Source: Mariniblastus sp.
GTDB taxonomy: Bacteria; Planctomycetota; Planctomycetia; Pirellulales; Pirellulaceae
Direction: 5' to 3'
Assembly (NCBI GenBank): GCA_023300235.1
Contig: JALZWN010000007.1
Span: 1 to 60,866, forward strand
Length of the DNA: 60,866 bases
Below, piece by piece: positions 1 through 10,220 of this stretch. The notes beneath the pieces were generated by a model, which saw only the letters and a list, made by a program, of their open reading frames with translations, did no database searches and was not told the DNA's origin. Positions within the stretch are counted from its first letter, which is position 1; every line of letters starts with the position of its first letter. A program made the translations under genes and the position numbers.

Positions 1-564
1 GTACAACCGATACAACGCCAGCGAGACTCAGCCCAAAGAAACCCAACAGCTTCTAAGCTCGGTCTTGGACATCATCGAAACTGGCAAAAACTAAGATGCC
101 TCACGGAATTTAGTGGTTGTTTTCACCCCGGATGGGGTCGACTTTCCACCGAAGGTAGCGCTACTTTCACGGCGTCAAAGGCGACCATGGGATCCTCGCT
201 AACGCGTCATGCTACCATTTACTCTCGCTGACGATCAGTTCCTTGCCAACAAACTTGTTGACTTAATAGGTTTCCGCGAAGCCTGAAAAATGTGGTGATG
301 GTGCTTCCAGCCTGTCATGCGCGCAGGCAGTCTGGCACTAATTCTAGTGGACGGATCTGTTGACTAAATGAACAGGCCGATTAGCCGGCAACACATGTAC
401 CCCATGGCCAAGCCACGAATGCGTTGCAGTGCAGATATTGGCATAAAAAAACCTCCTTGGCAGTTTACAATCATGTGAGCCAAGAAGGGTTTAGATTTTT
501 CGAGCAAGCCGCAACGAGAGCTTCAAAAATACTCTCGCAGTTAGACGCGGTTCATTGAATCTTG

Positions 565-1641
565 TTATGCACCGCCACCACTTAAGATCGCGATGAATGG
601 TGCGATGTCGAGGAAATCGACCATACCGTCCTCATTGCAATCCGCTTCAGCTTGGTCCCCACCACTGGACAGAACTGCAATAAACGGTGCAATGTCTAGG
701 AAATCCACGGTCCCACTCAAGCTAACATCACCCAGCAGCACTTCGTCACCACCAACGACTGGGGTTGCCAGCACAGCAGCCGATTCAGCGTCAAGCGGAC
801 GATTGTAAATTCGAATGTCGTCCATCAACAGACCACCAGAATCTTGGATTACCCCGCCTGAATCTCGACCACCAAAGATAAGGAACTCGTTACGTGAAGA
901 TCCCAATAAGTTGTCCGGCTCTCTAGGGCTGCCGTCGCCATTCAGCTGTCCATCGATCCAGTCAATTTCCGTGCCAACCAAAACACCATCGATGTAGTAA
1001 TTCCGTTCACCATTTTCTCCCGCTGTCCAAGTAGCAGTGTAGTGATGCCATTCATTCATATCTTCGCCGTCATCCAAGACATCAAGCGTATCGCTATCCT
1101 CAAATTCGGGGTCATCCGCCCCGTCGGTGCTTCGTAGCGTAAAGGTTGTTCGAGCCTCTGAAGCTCTGCGACGAATTTGGTAGCCAAATCGGCTTTCACC
1201 GTTCTTACTAACGAAAGCAGCCCATCGGGCCGGTGTTCCCTTTCCCCAAAACGCGATCGTAAATCCATTCTCCAGTTCCGGTGGGTCGAAAGTGGCCTGA
1301 TAAGTTTCATTGGCCATCTCGTTTTCCCCCGCACCTAGGCCACCACCCACGATGATGTTCGAGTTCAAGACTTGCACGTAGCTAACGCCTTCGGCAGTCA
1401 TGTCGATAGCGAACCCGCCAGCAGGAGTATCGTCTGTAAAGGTGACCGTCCCAACGGCCTCCCCATCATGGACTCCATCGTCCCGGAAACCAGACGATTC
1501 ATCCAAGGTCTCATCGTCAAAGTTCCAATGACCTACCAGGCCAGTCGTGATGTCCTGACCCAAGACAGGTGTGTTAGCAACCGCGGGTATAGCCAAGCCG
1601 ACCAACGCTAAGCTTAAAAATCTTTTTTGAAAAGTTCTCAT
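565..1641 (-). CDS. Secreted LamG/concanavalin-like protein with C-terminal dockerin-type (EF-hand-like) repeats
   Basis: Signal peptide (MRTFQKRFLSLALVGLAIPAVA), LamG-like body (GLVGHWNFDDETLDESSG ... LLMDDIRIYNRPLDAESAAVL), two near-identical C-terminal repeats D(V/C)..(S/D)G.VDFLDIAPFIA(V/I)LSxGG. Confidence 0.85.
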   Translation of the reverse strand: MRTFQKRFLSLALVGLAIPAVANTPVLGQDITTGLVGHWNFDDETLDESSGFRDDGVHDGEAVGTVTFTDDTPAGGFAIDMTAEGVSYVQVLNSNIIVGGGLGAGENEMANETYQATFDPPELENGFTIAFWGKGTPARWAAFVSKNGESRFGYQIRRRASEARTTFTLRSTDGADDPEFEDSDTLDVLDDGEDMNEWHHYTATWTAGENGERNYYIDGVLVGTEIDWIDGQLNGDGSPREPDNLLGSSRNEFLIFGGRDSGGVIQDSGGLLMDDIRIYNRPLDAESAAVLATPVVGGDEVLLGDVSLSGTVDFLDIAPFIAVLSSGGDQAEADCNEDGMVDFLDIAPFIAILSGGGA

Positions 1642-1838
1642 CTCTGCTCCTTATCTAGGTATCTCAGTAATCGAGGTGGTGACACCGACGCAGCGTTAAA
1701 TAATTGTTGAAGTGTTTCGCATGCCATCGGACTAAGGGGCGATTCTAGCAGCAAAAGCACGCTAAGGTGATTTTAGCCAACCCAAAAGCCACGAATTAGA
1801 ATCAAAATGAGCAAAAAACACGTAGCCGCTGCCTGCCA

Positions 1839-3254
1839 TCACTGGCTAACCCAATCCTCAGGCGTTTTTTTGGTGCTAGGTAATGAGGCCAGCACCCGTT
1901 GTCCGATCACCACGGTCACAATCGTCATCAACACATTTGTGACCGCCACGCTATACCAAACCCACTCCACCGGCATCGCCCAATACGAAACGAACAGCCA
2001 AAACAGCGGCGCCGGCAAGATCACTTTCCGCAGCATCGCTTCGTAAACCCCATACATCGGTCGCTTCATCGCCTGCAGCATATTCAAATGCGCGGCCGTC
2101 AAAACGTAAGACCACTGAACCGGTGCGATCACATAAAGGCAATCCACGCCCAGCTGAATAACTTCTGGGTCGTCGGTAAAGATCTGCATTAGCTGTCGAG
2201 CAAAAAAGAACATGACGATCGCAGCCGTGCCGTTCAATACCTGTCCAGCAATGATCGCCAGCTTCATCGTCAAACGAATCCGCCCAAACAACATGGCTCC
2301 GTTATTCTGACCGACCATCGCCATGATGGCGGAGGACAAACCCAACGTCGGCAACAACCCAACTTGTTCGATTCGCGTCGTCACACCAAAGGCCGCCACA
2401 TTCGCCACGCCATACGTTTTCAAAAAATAAGTAATCACGAAAAAGCTAATCGCGACCTGCATGATATTAAAACTCGCCGGCACGGCTTGCCGAGCGATCT
2501 CGCGATACACGCGCCAATCGGGCAATAGATCCGTCCACGCGTCCAGCACCAACAACTTGCGTCGAATGACCGTCGTCAGCATCACCAAACTTCCGACGCC
2601 TTGGATCACGACCGTCGCCCAAGCGATTCCGGCAATGCCCATCGCCGGCACCCCGAAGCCACCATGCAAAAACCAAGGATCTAAAACCAAGTTGGCAAAG
2701 AATCCAACCACCAGCACCACGCCAAACGTTTTACTATCGCCACTAGCAATCAGAATGGCATTGCACAGATTGATCAACACAAAAAACATGGATCCACAAA
2801 ACACGGGAACCATATACGCCAGTGCGATCTGCAAATACTCCCCCTCAGCCCCCAACAATCGAAACAACGGCTCGGCCATCAAGCCCCCCGCCACCGTCAA
2901 GCCAATCGAAATCAGAATCGCCACCGACATCGCCTGCGTCACGTAACCCTGCTGCCGCCCACGGTCACCCGCGCCGATTGCGTTGGAGATTAACGCCGAC
3001 GAACCTCGCGACAAACCGCCGCTGGTGGCGATGATCAGCAAGTACACCGGAAAGCTCAGCCCCATCGCCGCCAACGCCAGTTTCGAGATCTCGCCAGCGT
3101 ACATCGAATCGACCACGTTATACATGGTCTGAAAAAACATACCGATACTCGACGGCAACGCCAGATGACAAATGTGCCGAGTGATCGATCCAGAAGTAAG
3201 GTCTTGCGACTGCATTGGCGGCTGGAGGAAAGAGACGGCAGACTTGAGGACCAA
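1839..3254 (-). CDS. MATE family efflux transporter
   Basis: ~12 TM polytopic protein; MATE-like ITRHICHLALPSSIGMFFQTMYNVVDSMYAGEIS and GLSSAIMAMVGQNNGA. Confidence 0.9.
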   Translation of the reverse strand: MVLKSAVSFLQPPMQSQDLTSGSITRHICHLALPSSIGMFFQTMYNVVDSMYAGEISKLALAAMGLSFPVYLLIIATSGGLSRGSSALISNAIGAGDRGRQQGYVTQAMSVAILISIGLTVAGGLMAEPLFRLLGAEGEYLQIALAYMVPVFCGSMFFVLINLCNAILIASGDSKTFGVVLVVGFFANLVLDPWFLHGGFGVPAMGIAGIAWATVVIQGVGSLVMLTTVIRRKLLVLDAWTDLLPDWRVYREIARQAVPASFNIMQVAISFFVITYFLKTYGVANVAAFGVTTRIEQVGLLPTLGLSSAIMAMVGQNNGAMLFGRIRLTMKLAIIAGQVLNGTAAIVMFFFARQLMQIFTDDPEVIQLGVDCLYVIAPVQWSYVLTAAHLNMLQAMKRPMYGVYEAMLRKVILPAPLFWLFVSYWAMPVEWVWYSVAVTNVLMTIVTVVIGQRVLASLPSTKKTPEDWVSQ

Positions 3255-3406
3255 GAAGAAAGGCCAAAAAAAAAGGCCAAAAGCCTCTTAAATGCCCGTA
3301 GCCCACGTGCCTACTTCGCCTAGCAAAACGGAGTTTAGTGAAGGCCCAGTACCCTACCAGAAAACAAGGCAGCCGGGAGGAGGCGCCAGCCTTCTTTACT
3401 TAATCT

Positions 3407-4504
3407 TCACTTCGCCGTAATCCACAAAAACGTTTTGCCGGCATCGTCCAAGCGAAGCTCACCCGAAAGTCGTTTTGGCTGAGTCTCTCGCAACAACTTG
3501 TTGATCATCACCATCAAGATCCCATTTTTGTTACTGATCGAAACCAGAGTCTTCGAAACCTCAATCCCCTTCGCGGCGATCACCTGTTCGTCATAGACAA
3601 ACGGGATCTTGGCTTTCTGCTGAAACGCGACCATCACTTTATCCAGCGGATAGTTCTTAATCTTGATCGGCATCTTCTGAAACATTCCCGGCTCGACCAT
3701 CACCGGAGCGGTCTCCAGCTCTCGGCCGACCGGCCAAAATTTCTTGCCCACTTCAGGCTGTTTAATATGCACCTGAACCTGCTTGCCTTGTTCACGGCCA
3801 GGCTCCAGCACCAAACCAAGCGGCTTCACCATCGCCGCCAATGCCGTCCCACTGGACATGCCTTTGAACTCCTGCGTCACTTCCCCGTGCCCCGCCAACG
3901 CGGCTCGAGCCGCTGAATCACGGGCAAAGGAAACTCCCGTTTGCCCCACGATCGCGCTGACCACCGCCGAAAACGGCTTGCCCTTGGTCGACTCAGCCAC
4001 CGGCTTGGCAAGCTTCTCCGCCAACTCCACCAGCTGACTTCCGGTCAAACCAAAATCAAGTTTCTTGGACAACGTGGTTTCTTTGCCATCGTCGCGAAAC
4101 TTTTGCAACAGGTCCCGGATCTTCGCGGCATCGCTGGTCCGATAACTGCCACCAAGCAACTCCAACTTACCGTTCTCCAGAAAGCCTCGTACCTTGATGT
4201 ACCGAGTCCCACCTCGTTCGGTTTCATCGACCGTGGCAGCGCCCTGCGGCATTGTCCGAGAAGACACTCGATCGGCGCCGACATTTTGCAACGCGTTGAC
4301 CCAACGTTGCTGACTCCCAAGCGAGGCTCCAGAATTACTTGAGATTTCAAGAGTCAAATAAGTTTTCTGGGCAGACGTCTGAGATGAACGAAGCGAGCTT
4401 TGACCGTACAAATCCGCGTTGGGCAGCATCGCCCAAGCCAAACCAAAACTGACCCATAGTGCCGCATGGCACTTGAAAAAACTGAGTTGGCGAGAGAGCA
4501 TCAT
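3407..4504 (-). CDS. Hypothetical secreted protein, possibly with a secretin/STN-like C-terminal domain
   Basis: Long ORF with signal peptide; C-terminal MPIKIKNYPLDKVMVAFQQKAKIPFVYDEQVI resembles STN-type short repeats (weak). Confidence 0.6.
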   Translation of the reverse strand: MMLSRQLSFFKCHAALWVSFGLAWAMLPNADLYGQSSLRSSQTSAQKTYLTLEISSNSGASLGSQQRWVNALQNVGADRVSSRTMPQGAATVDETERGGTRYIKVRGFLENGKLELLGGSYRTSDAAKIRDLLQKFRDDGKETTLSKKLDFGLTGSQLVELAEKLAKPVAESTKGKPFSAVVSAIVGQTGVSFARDSAARAALAGHGEVTQEFKGMSSGTALAAMVKPLGLVLEPGREQGKQVQVHIKQPEVGKKFWPVGRELETAPVMVEPGMFQKMPIKIKNYPLDKVMVAFQQKAKIPFVYDEQVIAAKGIEVSKTLVSISNKNGILMVMINKLLRETQPKRLSGELRLDDAGKTFLWITAK

Positions 4505-4586
4505 GATTGGGCCAGTTGGGTAACAATTAATTTTTGTTGTGTGACGAAAAGGTCACTGCCTACCAGCACGAACGCTCAAGCTACCT

Positions 4587-5549
4587 TTAGTCAGTCATTC
4601 CGTATCGACCGATACAGTAAATCGCATTGATCAAATCCTTGACACCGATCTTCTTGCCCTCGTCGTAGCCACGACTATCGTAAGAAATCGGCACCTCGAC
4701 GAATCGACAACCACGACGAGCCAGCTTAGCGGTGATCTCTGGTTCGATGCCAAAACGATTTTGCTTGATCGTGATGCCCTTTAAGACTTCGCGATTGAAC
4801 GCTTTGTAGCAAGTTTCCATATCGGTCAAGTTCAAGCCAGAAAACAAATTCGACGCACCCGTCAAAACCGCATTGCCGGCCCGGTGGACCCACGATTCAT
4901 CTTGTTGCGTTTCGCCGATAAATCGCGAACCATAAACCACATCCGCTTCGTCTTTCAACAGCGGTTGGAGCAACTTCGGAATGTCGCTTGGATTGTACTC
5001 TAGGTCCGCATCTTGCACCACGACATAGTTACCGGCAGCATGCTCAAAACCAGTCCGCAGCGCCGCGCCCTTACCTTCGTTCTTTTCTTTCAAGATCACC
5101 TTCACGCGAGGCAGATCTTTAATTTGGTCTAAGATCTCACGCGTGCCGTCAGTACTAAAGTCGTCGACGATCACCAACTCCAGATTCAACTTCAACGAAG
5201 CGACGCGACTGAGAATTCGGCCGATCGTCTTCTTTTCGTTGAACACTGGAATCACCACCGACAACAAATAGTCCGTTCGCTTACTTGGCTCACTACCAAA
5301 ACTCGCGTTTCGGTATTCTTCCAGTTCCGCGTGCACTAACTCCGTACAGATGTCCAACCGCATTAACAACTCATCGAAATACTGAGTTGGTTGATCGGAG
5401 CTCGAATCCTGATTGTTATTAGCTTGATCGCTCATGGTTGGCTGAGAACTGACAACGGGAAAGCCTCCCCCATCGTTAGCCCCCCCATCGTTAGTAAAAC
5501 TGCTTAAATGGCCGGATGTGCTTCCGCTTGTTGAATTGGCTTGACTCAC
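4587..5549 (-). CDS. Family 2 glycosyltransferase (dolichyl-phosphate mannosyltransferase-like)
   Basis: LLSVVIPVFNEKKTIGRIL ... LVIVDDFSTDGTREIL ... VVVQDADLEYNPSDIPKLLQPL. Confidence 0.92.
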   Translation of the reverse strand: MSQANSTSGSTSGHLSSFTNDGGANDGGGFPVVSSQPTMSDQANNNQDSSSDQPTQYFDELLMRLDICTELVHAELEEYRNASFGSEPSKRTDYLLSVVIPVFNEKKTIGRILSRVASLKLNLELVIVDDFSTDGTREILDQIKDLPRVKVILKEKNEGKGAALRTGFEHAAGNYVVVQDADLEYNPSDIPKLLQPLLKDEADVVYGSRFIGETQQDESWVHRAGNAVLTGASNLFSGLNLTDMETCYKAFNREVLKGITIKQNRFGIEPEITAKLARRGCRFVEVPISYDSRGYDEGKKIGVKDLINAIYCIGRYGMTD

Positions 5550-5905
5550 TGAAGTTCCTCAATCTTATCAAAAAACACGTCGCTAAAGTTTCCTCGCGAA
5601 CACATTCTATAAACCGCGATGATCTGTACGGTTTATCGGATTAAAAACCACCCGGTCGATAGTTTAATACGAATGACGTAAAATCCCATTAAAAGGCCAA
5701 TCGCAATGCAACGCCCCTGTTTTTCCCGTCCCAAATGCGACATACACTATAATCGGAGTATTTTTTTTCGATAATTTATTGGCCCCCCCCACCACCATTG
5801 AGCAGGTCTAATCCATGCCAGCCTGCGAATTTCTAAAATATTCAAAGGCTAGTTTTTCAGCAAGCAATTCGACCGCCGCGAAAAAAACCTTCAGCGCATC
5901 ACTCA

Positions 5906-7276
5906 CTACTCGTGACGCAACGCTTCGATCGGATCCATCTGAGCGGCGCGATACGCCGGATACAATCCGAAGAAGACTCCAACCGCCACCGAAATGCAAA
6001 ACGCCAACGGAATCGAAAACGGCACGATCACCGGCCGCATGTCCGTAATATCTCCCGGCAAACTTGCATACATCTCCGGCGCCGAACTGGCCGTGATCGA
6101 CTTCAGTAACTCGATCGCCAGCGGACACAACAAGCCCACCAAGATCCCCATGATCCCGCCGATCACCGACAACGAAATCGTCTCCACCAAAAACTGCAAC
6201 ACGATATCGCTCCGCTTGGCACCGAGTGCACGGCGAATGCCAATCTCTCGCGTCCGCTCGGTAACCGTCGCCAGCATAATGTTCATGATCCCGATCCCAC
6301 CAACCAACAAACTAACCGCGGCAATGAACCCCATGAAAACCATAAACACAATCCGAGTAAACTCAGCTTGTTCCAGCAACTCAAACGGCACCACAATCGC
6401 GATATCCTGCCGATCAATCTTGCCGGCTTTCAAAGTCGCTTCGACCAACTTCGCGGTTCGTTTGACGTCGTCGACTTCGGCCACTTGGATTGTAATTTGA
6501 GTCAACTCAAAACTCTTCACAACGAACGAACCGTTGCTACGGTTGATTTCAAGATCGCCCATCCGTTGTCGCATCGTAGTGATCGGAATGTACACATCCA
6601 ACGAAAAATCTTGAGCGGCCAAAGACCCGCCAATCGCCGCGCTTGCGTTACGCGGTTTCAAAACGCCAACGATCTTAAAAAACTCTTTCTTATCCTGCAC
6701 ATAGATCTGCTTGCCCAGCGGATCCTCCGAAGGAAACAGTCGATTCGCCAAATTCGCCGCGATCACACAAACCGACTTCGACCCATTAACTTCAACCGAC
6801 GATAGGAAACGCCCCCGGTCGACGAACAGCCGAGTGACTTCCGCATAGCCGTTGGTGCAACCGACCAACCGGCCGTCCACGGGCTTTGAATTTGGGTTGC
6901 CGTTATAAGCAAACCGTTGCTGGACTTCACGAATGGGCAACACACGACCGATGGTTGGAATCGTCGTCTCAATCAATTCTTTCTCCGCGCGAGTCACCCC
7001 AAACGAATCCACCGTCCGCGTGGAAGTCGCTCCGCCAGAATCCGGTGGCTTGATGCTGCGAACGATCACGTTCTCTGCACCCAAGTCCTCAATCCGCGCC
7101 TGAGCTTCGCGGCTAATGCCCTCCCCGATCGCCAACAACCAAATCACGCTGACCACGCCAAAGAAAATCCCCAACACGGTCAAGCCCGAACGCATCGGGT
7201 GCAGCACGAGGCTTTTCAACCCCAGCTTCCAAGTCCGCGGACGGAAAAAAGCACTAATAGCGGACGCAATGTTCAT
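5906..7276 (-). CDS. ABC transporter permease, MacB/FtsX family
   Basis: MacB periplasmic core plus FtsX motif (GGIGIMNIMLATVTERTREIGIRRALGAKRSDIVLQFLVE, YPAYRAAQMDPIEALRHE); 4-bp overlap with upstream ATPase gene. Confidence 0.93.
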   Translation of the reverse strand: MNIASAISAFFRPRTWKLGLKSLVLHPMRSGLTVLGIFFGVVSVIWLLAIGEGISREAQARIEDLGAENVIVRSIKPPDSGGATSTRTVDSFGVTRAEKELIETTIPTIGRVLPIREVQQRFAYNGNPNSKPVDGRLVGCTNGYAEVTRLFVDRGRFLSSVEVNGSKSVCVIAANLANRLFPSEDPLGKQIYVQDKKEFFKIVGVLKPRNASAAIGGSLAAQDFSLDVYIPITTMRQRMGDLEINRSNGSFVVKSFELTQITIQVAEVDDVKRTAKLVEATLKAGKIDRQDIAIVVPFELLEQAEFTRIVFMVFMGFIAAVSLLVGGIGIMNIMLATVTERTREIGIRRALGAKRSDIVLQFLVETISLSVIGGIMGILVGLLCPLAIELLKSITASSAPEMYASLPGDITDMRPVIVPFSIPLAFCISVAVGVFFGLYPAYRAAQMDPIEALRHE

Positions 7277-8043
7277 CGTTGATAACTTTGAATCTGTTCC
7301 ACGGTGAAGGTTTCTCGGTTCTTAATCGGCTCGTCGACTTGAACCTCCCCGTCGCGCAACCGAATCACGCGTTTGGCATGGGCCGCGACTTCGTCTTCGT
7401 GAGTCACCATGATGATCGTTCGGCCTTCGTCGTTAAGCTTTTGGAACATCGCCAAAATTTCGCTGGTCGTGACCGAGTCCAAGTTACCGGTCGCTTCGTC
7501 GGCGAGAATAAAGTACGGGTTATTGACCAATGATCGAGCGATCGCGACTCGTTGTTGCTGCCCACCCGAAAGCTGCGTCGGCCGATGATCCAACCGATCT
7601 GCCAAACCGACCATCCGAGCCAGGTCGGTACTTCGCTGACGCGAGCTTTTATCCAAGCGACCGGTGTAATACAGCGGCACTTCGATATTTTCGACGACAC
7701 TTAATTGAGCGATCAAATTGTAGGCCTGAAAAACAAAACCAATCCGCGACGCCCGGATAAACGAAAGCTCGTCGTCGCTCATCGACGCCACATCGTCATC
7801 ACCCAAAAAGAACGACCCGGTCGTGGGCCGATCAAGACAGCCCAACAAGTTCAGCAGCGTACTCTTGCCCGACCCCGAGGGGCCCATAATGGCAATGTAA
7901 TCACTTTCGGGCACATCGAACGACACGCCTCGCAACGCCCGCACGGTCTCGCTTTTGAGGACATAATGTTTGGTCAAATCACGGATCGACGCGGCCAATT
8001 TTACCCCGCCGTCGATTTGTGTTTCGTTAGCCGCCACGCTCAT
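7273..8043 (-). CDS. ABC transporter ATP-binding protein, MacB/LolD family
   Basis: Walker A GPSGSGKSTLL, signature LSGGQQQRVAIARSL, Walker B YFILADEATGNLDS. Confidence 0.95.
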   Translation of the reverse strand: MSVAANETQIDGGVKLAASIRDLTKHYVLKSETVRALRGVSFDVPESDYIAIMGPSGSGKSTLLNLLGCLDRPTTGSFFLGDDDVASMSDDELSFIRASRIGFVFQAYNLIAQLSVVENIEVPLYYTGRLDKSSRQRSTDLARMVGLADRLDHRPTQLSGGQQQRVAIARSLVNNPYFILADEATGNLDSVTTSEILAMFQKLNDEGRTIIMVTHEDEVAAHAKRVIRLRDGEVQVDEPIKNRETFTVEQIQSYQR

Positions 8044-10139
8044 TGGCTGATCCCACCGGAACGCCCCGCGCCGCCAGGACCACCCTGCCCTGCACCGCCG
8101 CTCTTTTTTCGATTGGCCATTCGCTTCAACTGTGCGTCCGCCTCTGCGGCAGTGACGAAACCGTCGGAGTCGGCATCGATACGCGAGAAGAAATTATTAA
8201 ACGGCGAACCGATTTCTTCAGCAGTAAGCTTTCCATCGCTATCGGCATCTTTGGCGGCGACCAAAGCACTACCACTGGCTGGCAACTTGGGACGCTCGCC
8301 ACCGAGAGCCTTATTCGGCTTTTCGGCCGTGGCTTTGATTTGGTCGATCTCACCCGCCTTGCCGTCAGGTAATTCGATCCGCGAATCGACCTCAATCTCA
8401 GGCAACTTCAACTGGTCTTTATACGCACCGGGGTTCATCACCAGCACGTCGCCCTCTTTCAAACCGTCCTTGATCAACACGCTCTGTGAATTATCGCCGT
8501 CGATCTCCAGCTCTCGCGTCTCCCAGTCCTCGCCATTCTGCACCAAGCAAAACTTGCGGCCTTGAACGGCGTAAACGGTTTGAATCGGCGCCAACAACTG
8601 GTCAAGCTCTTCACGAACTTGGACCGTCACCGCAGCGTTCATTCCCGGTTTGAGCGATGCCGGCGGATCAAAGATCTTCACGAACACCGCGTACTTGCGG
8701 ACCGACGAACTCAACCAATACGACGACTCGGCGTACTGGTTCACTCGGGTAACGACGCCTTTGAGCGAACGGTTATTCAACGCATCGACTTTAATATCAC
8801 AAGCCATGCCAGGCTCGATTTGCGTGATCGATTGCTCGTTGATTAACGTTTTAACTTCCATCTTTTTGGGATTCGGGATTCGAATCAATACTTGGTTTTC
8901 GCGAACGGTAGCGCCTTCTTCTAGCTCCCAGTCTTGGCTGCGTCGTGAAGATTCACGAGCGTAAGAGATCTGACCGCTCACGCCCGCTGGCACATCGATG
9001 CGACACCTAGAAACCATCATTTCGATTTCGGCTAGTTTCTCTGCCTCGACTGCCGCTGCTTGACGTTCGCTTTCCAGCTTGACCAAAGCAGCCTTGATGT
9101 CAGCTTCTAATTGGACAACATTCTTTTCCTTGGTAATCTGCTCCAAGACCTCCAATCGTTTGTCCGCCAGCTTCTTTTGATTGAGCGCATTGTCGACGTC
9201 GACCTGAGTTCGATTCACCTCAAACTTCGCAGCCTGTAACGCTTGGCTGGTAATGAAGCCACGAGCCTGCAGCTTGCGGTTGTACTCGTAAGTCTCTTCG
9301 GCCTGCTGGCGACGTTGCTTGGCCGTTTCGATATTTCCTTTGGCTGCAAGCTGTTCGTTTTCGATCGTCAGCTGCTCTTGCAAAAACGTACCCTCGGTAT
9401 ACTCTCGCAACGTCGCTTGAGCGGTCGCCAACGTTGATTCCGCTTGAATCACGTCCGTCTTTGCATTAGCCATCGCGATGCGTTGCGCTTCGAGTTCCTT
9501 TTCAAAAGAAGTCGAATCTAACTGAATCAAGAAGTCGCCAGGTTCGACGGCGCTGGCTTCGGGGGCCAAACTCAGAACTGTCGTCGTGCCGTTTCTCGAA
9601 CGAACCTCACAACGGATCTCGACGTTCTCGCTACTTTGAATCTGGCCTTGGTCCAGCACCTGAGAAACAAAATCGCCGCGTTCAACCTTACCCGTGATCG
9701 GATCGAAGATCGCAGGCTGGCCATCACTCGTAAAATAACTGACTGCCAAATACCCAGCCAACCCAACGACAGCAATAATCACTCCAACGATCGTCGGCAA
9801 CGTTGCACCACCACGATCCAATTTGGTACGGCGATGCGATACCAATGGATGCCCCCAAGCCGTTCCGATGAGCGCTTTGGTCGCGGATGAAATTCGCGAG
9901 GCGGTTGAGCGGAGGCGAGCAAAGTTTGTCATGATACGTTGGGGCAAGCGAAAGACGTTTTTGAAAGACAGTTCGGCGGTTTTCGGCCACAGCGATTTCG
10001 CATCAATGCTAATCAAAAACACAAATTTCCGCTGAGATCTGGAACCACTCGTTATAAACACCACAGCCACCAAAACGTTTCGCCAGTGGTCAAAGCAGTT
10101 GAAATAATGCTGCTTTAAATAATGCTGCTTTCCCCCCAC
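8040..10139 (-). CDS. HlyD/MacA-type periplasmic adaptor with C-terminal EF-hand pair
   Basis: TM segment, lipoyl/barrel-sandwich and coiled-coil hairpin (FLIQLDSTSFEKELEAQRIAMANAKTDVIQAES), C-terminal DADSDGKLTAEE and DADSDGFVTAAEAD; true start may be the internal Met of MTNFARLRST. Confidence 0.9.
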   Translation of the reverse strand: MGGKQHYLKQHYFNCFDHWRNVLVAVVFITSGSRSQRKFVFLISIDAKSLWPKTAELSFKNVFRLPQRIMTNFARLRSTASRISSATKALIGTAWGHPLVSHRRTKLDRGGATLPTIVGVIIAVVGLAGYLAVSYFTSDGQPAIFDPITGKVERGDFVSQVLDQGQIQSSENVEIRCEVRSRNGTTTVLSLAPEASAVEPGDFLIQLDSTSFEKELEAQRIAMANAKTDVIQAESTLATAQATLREYTEGTFLQEQLTIENEQLAAKGNIETAKQRRQQAEETYEYNRKLQARGFITSQALQAAKFEVNRTQVDVDNALNQKKLADKRLEVLEQITKEKNVVQLEADIKAALVKLESERQAAAVEAEKLAEIEMMVSRCRIDVPAGVSGQISYARESSRRSQDWELEEGATVRENQVLIRIPNPKKMEVKTLINEQSITQIEPGMACDIKVDALNNRSLKGVVTRVNQYAESSYWLSSSVRKYAVFVKIFDPPASLKPGMNAAVTVQVREELDQLLAPIQTVYAVQGRKFCLVQNGEDWETRELEIDGDNSQSVLIKDGLKEGDVLVMNPGAYKDQLKLPEIEVDSRIELPDGKAGEIDQIKATAEKPNKALGGERPKLPASGSALVAAKDADSDGKLTAEEIGSPFNNFFSRIDADSDGFVTAAEADAQLKRMANRKKSGGAGQGGPGGAGRSGGISQ

Positions 10140-10220
10140 CTAAAGACTCGGCTTAGAGGAGTGAAAGACTTTGGAATTCTAGCCTAGCAGTTTCGCCCGG
10201 CATTTTGCCGCACTTGGCCG

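Noticed and set aside
5755-5800. Poly-T/poly-C tract as a promoter or phase-variable switch
   Set aside because: Short homopolymers (TTTTTTTT, CCCCCCCC) are noncoding and not clearly positioned as a promoter spacer; no evidence of variation can be seen from one sequence.
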